This document shows positions 46,794-47,632 of a stretch of DNA of 47,632 bases, one piece after another. Source of the DNA: a virus; the IMG/VR virus record IMGVR_UViG_3300031712_000008, positions 1-47,632 of that record. One strand, 5' to 3'. Within the stretch, counting starts at the first letter, position 1. The number at the start of each line of letters is the position of its first letter. The notes below the pieces were generated by a model. The model saw only the letters and a program-made list of their open reading frames with translations, ran no database searches and had not been told where the DNA came from. Position numbers and translations under genes: made by a program.

Positions 46794-47003
46794 TCAATTT
46801 GGGGTTGTCAACTTCTTTTTCAGCTTTCTGCCCCAGTTTTTTGACCGGACCTGAGGCTTCACTTTTACGGTTTTGAAAGTTTGGCCGAGACGTGCGCGGA
46901 GAATGGTCAGACGTGAGACTCGAAACCGGTGCGCCAGGAAGGCATCTGCTGATCTCGAATTGCGTATCAGCTTGATTACTCTGGGAGTTAGCTTGGCGTT
47001 CAC
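46794..47003 (-). CDS. Small basic helix-turn-helix-like protein
   Basis: This 69-residue protein is very basic. Residues 5-40 (TPRVIKLIRNSRSADAFLAH then RFRVSRLTILRARLG) read like a homeodomain- or resolvase-type helix-turn-helix. The C-terminus is a Lys-rich tail (KNWGRKLKKKL). It probably binds DNA. It lies 3 bp after the DNA polymerase gene in the transcription direction. Confidence 0.7.
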   Translation of the reverse strand: MNAKLTPRVIKLIRNSRSADAFLAHRFRVSRLTILRARLGQTFKTVKVKPQVRSKNWGRKLKKKLTTPN

Positions 47004-47006
47004 GGG

Positions 47007-47632
47007 TCAGTCCTTAGTGTACCGGCTGAAGATACCGCCACTGGCGCCGATCGGGAGTCCGGTGGCCCACTCGGGGGTGGTCTGCATGATCTGGCGCGCT
47101 TCAAGCAAAGCATCCGCCTTGTCGGCTTCATCCACCTCAACAATTACTTCGTCGTGGGCGTGGAAGCAGACCGGGATTCCCGCGGCTTCGAGGTTGATCA
47201 CCGCTTCGGCGAGGAGGTCCCGGGCCATGCGCTGGGTGATGTTCTCAACGATCTTGGCTCCGTAGATGTCCTGCAGGTTCTTGGGATCGTGGGACCCCAG
47301 GATCTTGGCCCCGGCGAAGGCGTACCGCTGGGAGCCGTCCAGGTTGTTTTTGATGTACTGCTGAACCTTGAAACGCCACATGATCTCACCGTTGGGCATC
47401 TGGATGTTCAGGAGACCGTCTCCATGGGCCGCTTCCTCCACGGCGCGCTGCATGTCGCCCCAGAAACCAACGGTCTTGGGGTTGTCACGGCGGTAGCTGA
47501 AAACGATGTCCTGGGACCGCTCCAGAGAGATTTTCAACTGGGCCATTTTCCAGGCGACCAGGGGGAACTTTTTGTAGCCGCACCCGTATCCCAGGCCGAG
47601 CACTTCAGCTTTGGCAAGTTTGTAGAGCTCGG
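47007..47632 (-). CDS. DNA polymerase I (family A), C-terminal part; 5' end outside window
   Basis: The visible 208 residues are the end of the polymerase domain of a phage family A DNA polymerase that copies the genome. At the window edge is the finger-helix segment ELYKLAKAEVLGLGYGCG, matching motif B (K...YG). Further on are KIVENITQRMARDLLAEAV and motif C, AHDEVIVEVDEADKADAL, with the catalytic HDE. The protein ends normally. The start lies beyond position 47632. It anchors the right-hand leftward genes as the replication module. Confidence 0.88.
   Translation of the reverse strand, partial: ELYKLAKAEVLGLGYGCGYKKFPLVAWKMAQLKISLERSQDIVFSYRRDNPKTVGFWGDMQRAVEEAAHGDGLLNIQMPNGEIMWRFKVQQYIKNNLDGSQRYAFAGAKILGSHDPKNLQDIYGAKIVENITQRMARDLLAEAVINLEAAGIPVCFHAHDEVIVEVDEADKADALLEARQIMQTTPEWATGLPIGASGGIFSRYTKD

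Overview
The window is a stretch of a tailed double-stranded DNA bacteriophage genome with podovirus-type virion genes. It holds a large terminase, a 733-residue portal, a scaffold-like protein, an SU10-type major capsid protein, short-tail adaptor proteins, tail fibre genes, internal virion (ejection) proteins and, at the right edge, the C-terminal part of a family A DNA polymerase. The DNA is GC-rich and genes are packed with ATGA/GTGA overlaps. Many starts lack a Shine-Dalgarno sequence and follow pyrimidine-rich leaders such as CTACC before the ATG. No rRNA, canonical tRNA, CRISPR array, insertion sequence, integrase or recognisable lysis enzyme is visible. The host is not identified. A bacterial GDP-mannose 3,5-epimerase homologue and the leader style would suit a group such as Verrucomicrobiota, but this is only a guess.

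Layout. (1) Positions 1-5367: a leftward operon of about 15 small, mostly unrecognised genes, probably early; one has an HNH-type motif and two are cysteine-rich. (2) 5368-6516: a 1.1 kb divergent control region without convincing genes. It carries five perfect copies of the palindrome TGAGAC-NNN-GTCTCA plus one degenerate copy, a tRNA-like hairpin, degenerate direct repeats, an AT-rich segment, terminator-like hairpins and an extended -10 promoter candidate. (3) 6517-43601: a rightward late block. It runs from small DNA-binding-like genes through packaging (TerS-like, TerL), portal, scaffold and capsid to adaptors, collar fibre and a PKD-domain tail gene broken into two frames. Then come a sugar cassette (GDP-mannose 3,5-epimerase and two glycosyltransferases), more tail genes, a metallophosphoesterase, a cupin-like protein, two internal virion proteins and one giant 2551-residue protein. 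(4) 43607-43635: a strong hairpin between converging blocks. (5) 43686-47632: leftward genes including a RuvC-like resolvase, a helix-turn-helix protein, small membrane proteins and DNA polymerase I. The two leftward blocks could be one early operon on a circular map, reading left from about 5.4 kb and re-entering at the right edge.

Most notable content. The giant virion protein contains a radical SAM domain with a CxxxCxxC cluster loop (residues 1138-1145), preceded by a possible B12-binding-like domain. Upstream in the same chain are an ADP-ribosyltransferase-like domain and a ParB-like segment: a polyvalent protein likely to be ejected with the DNA. Several virion proteins carry similar acidic Ser/Gly/Glu/Asp-rich inserts or tails. 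In one of two tandem adaptor paralogues these sit exactly where the other has none. Next to them lies the glycan cassette, so virion glycosylation is a testable hypothesis. A tail module (a short W/G repeat followed by a 240-250-residue protein) occurs twice, about 9 kb apart.
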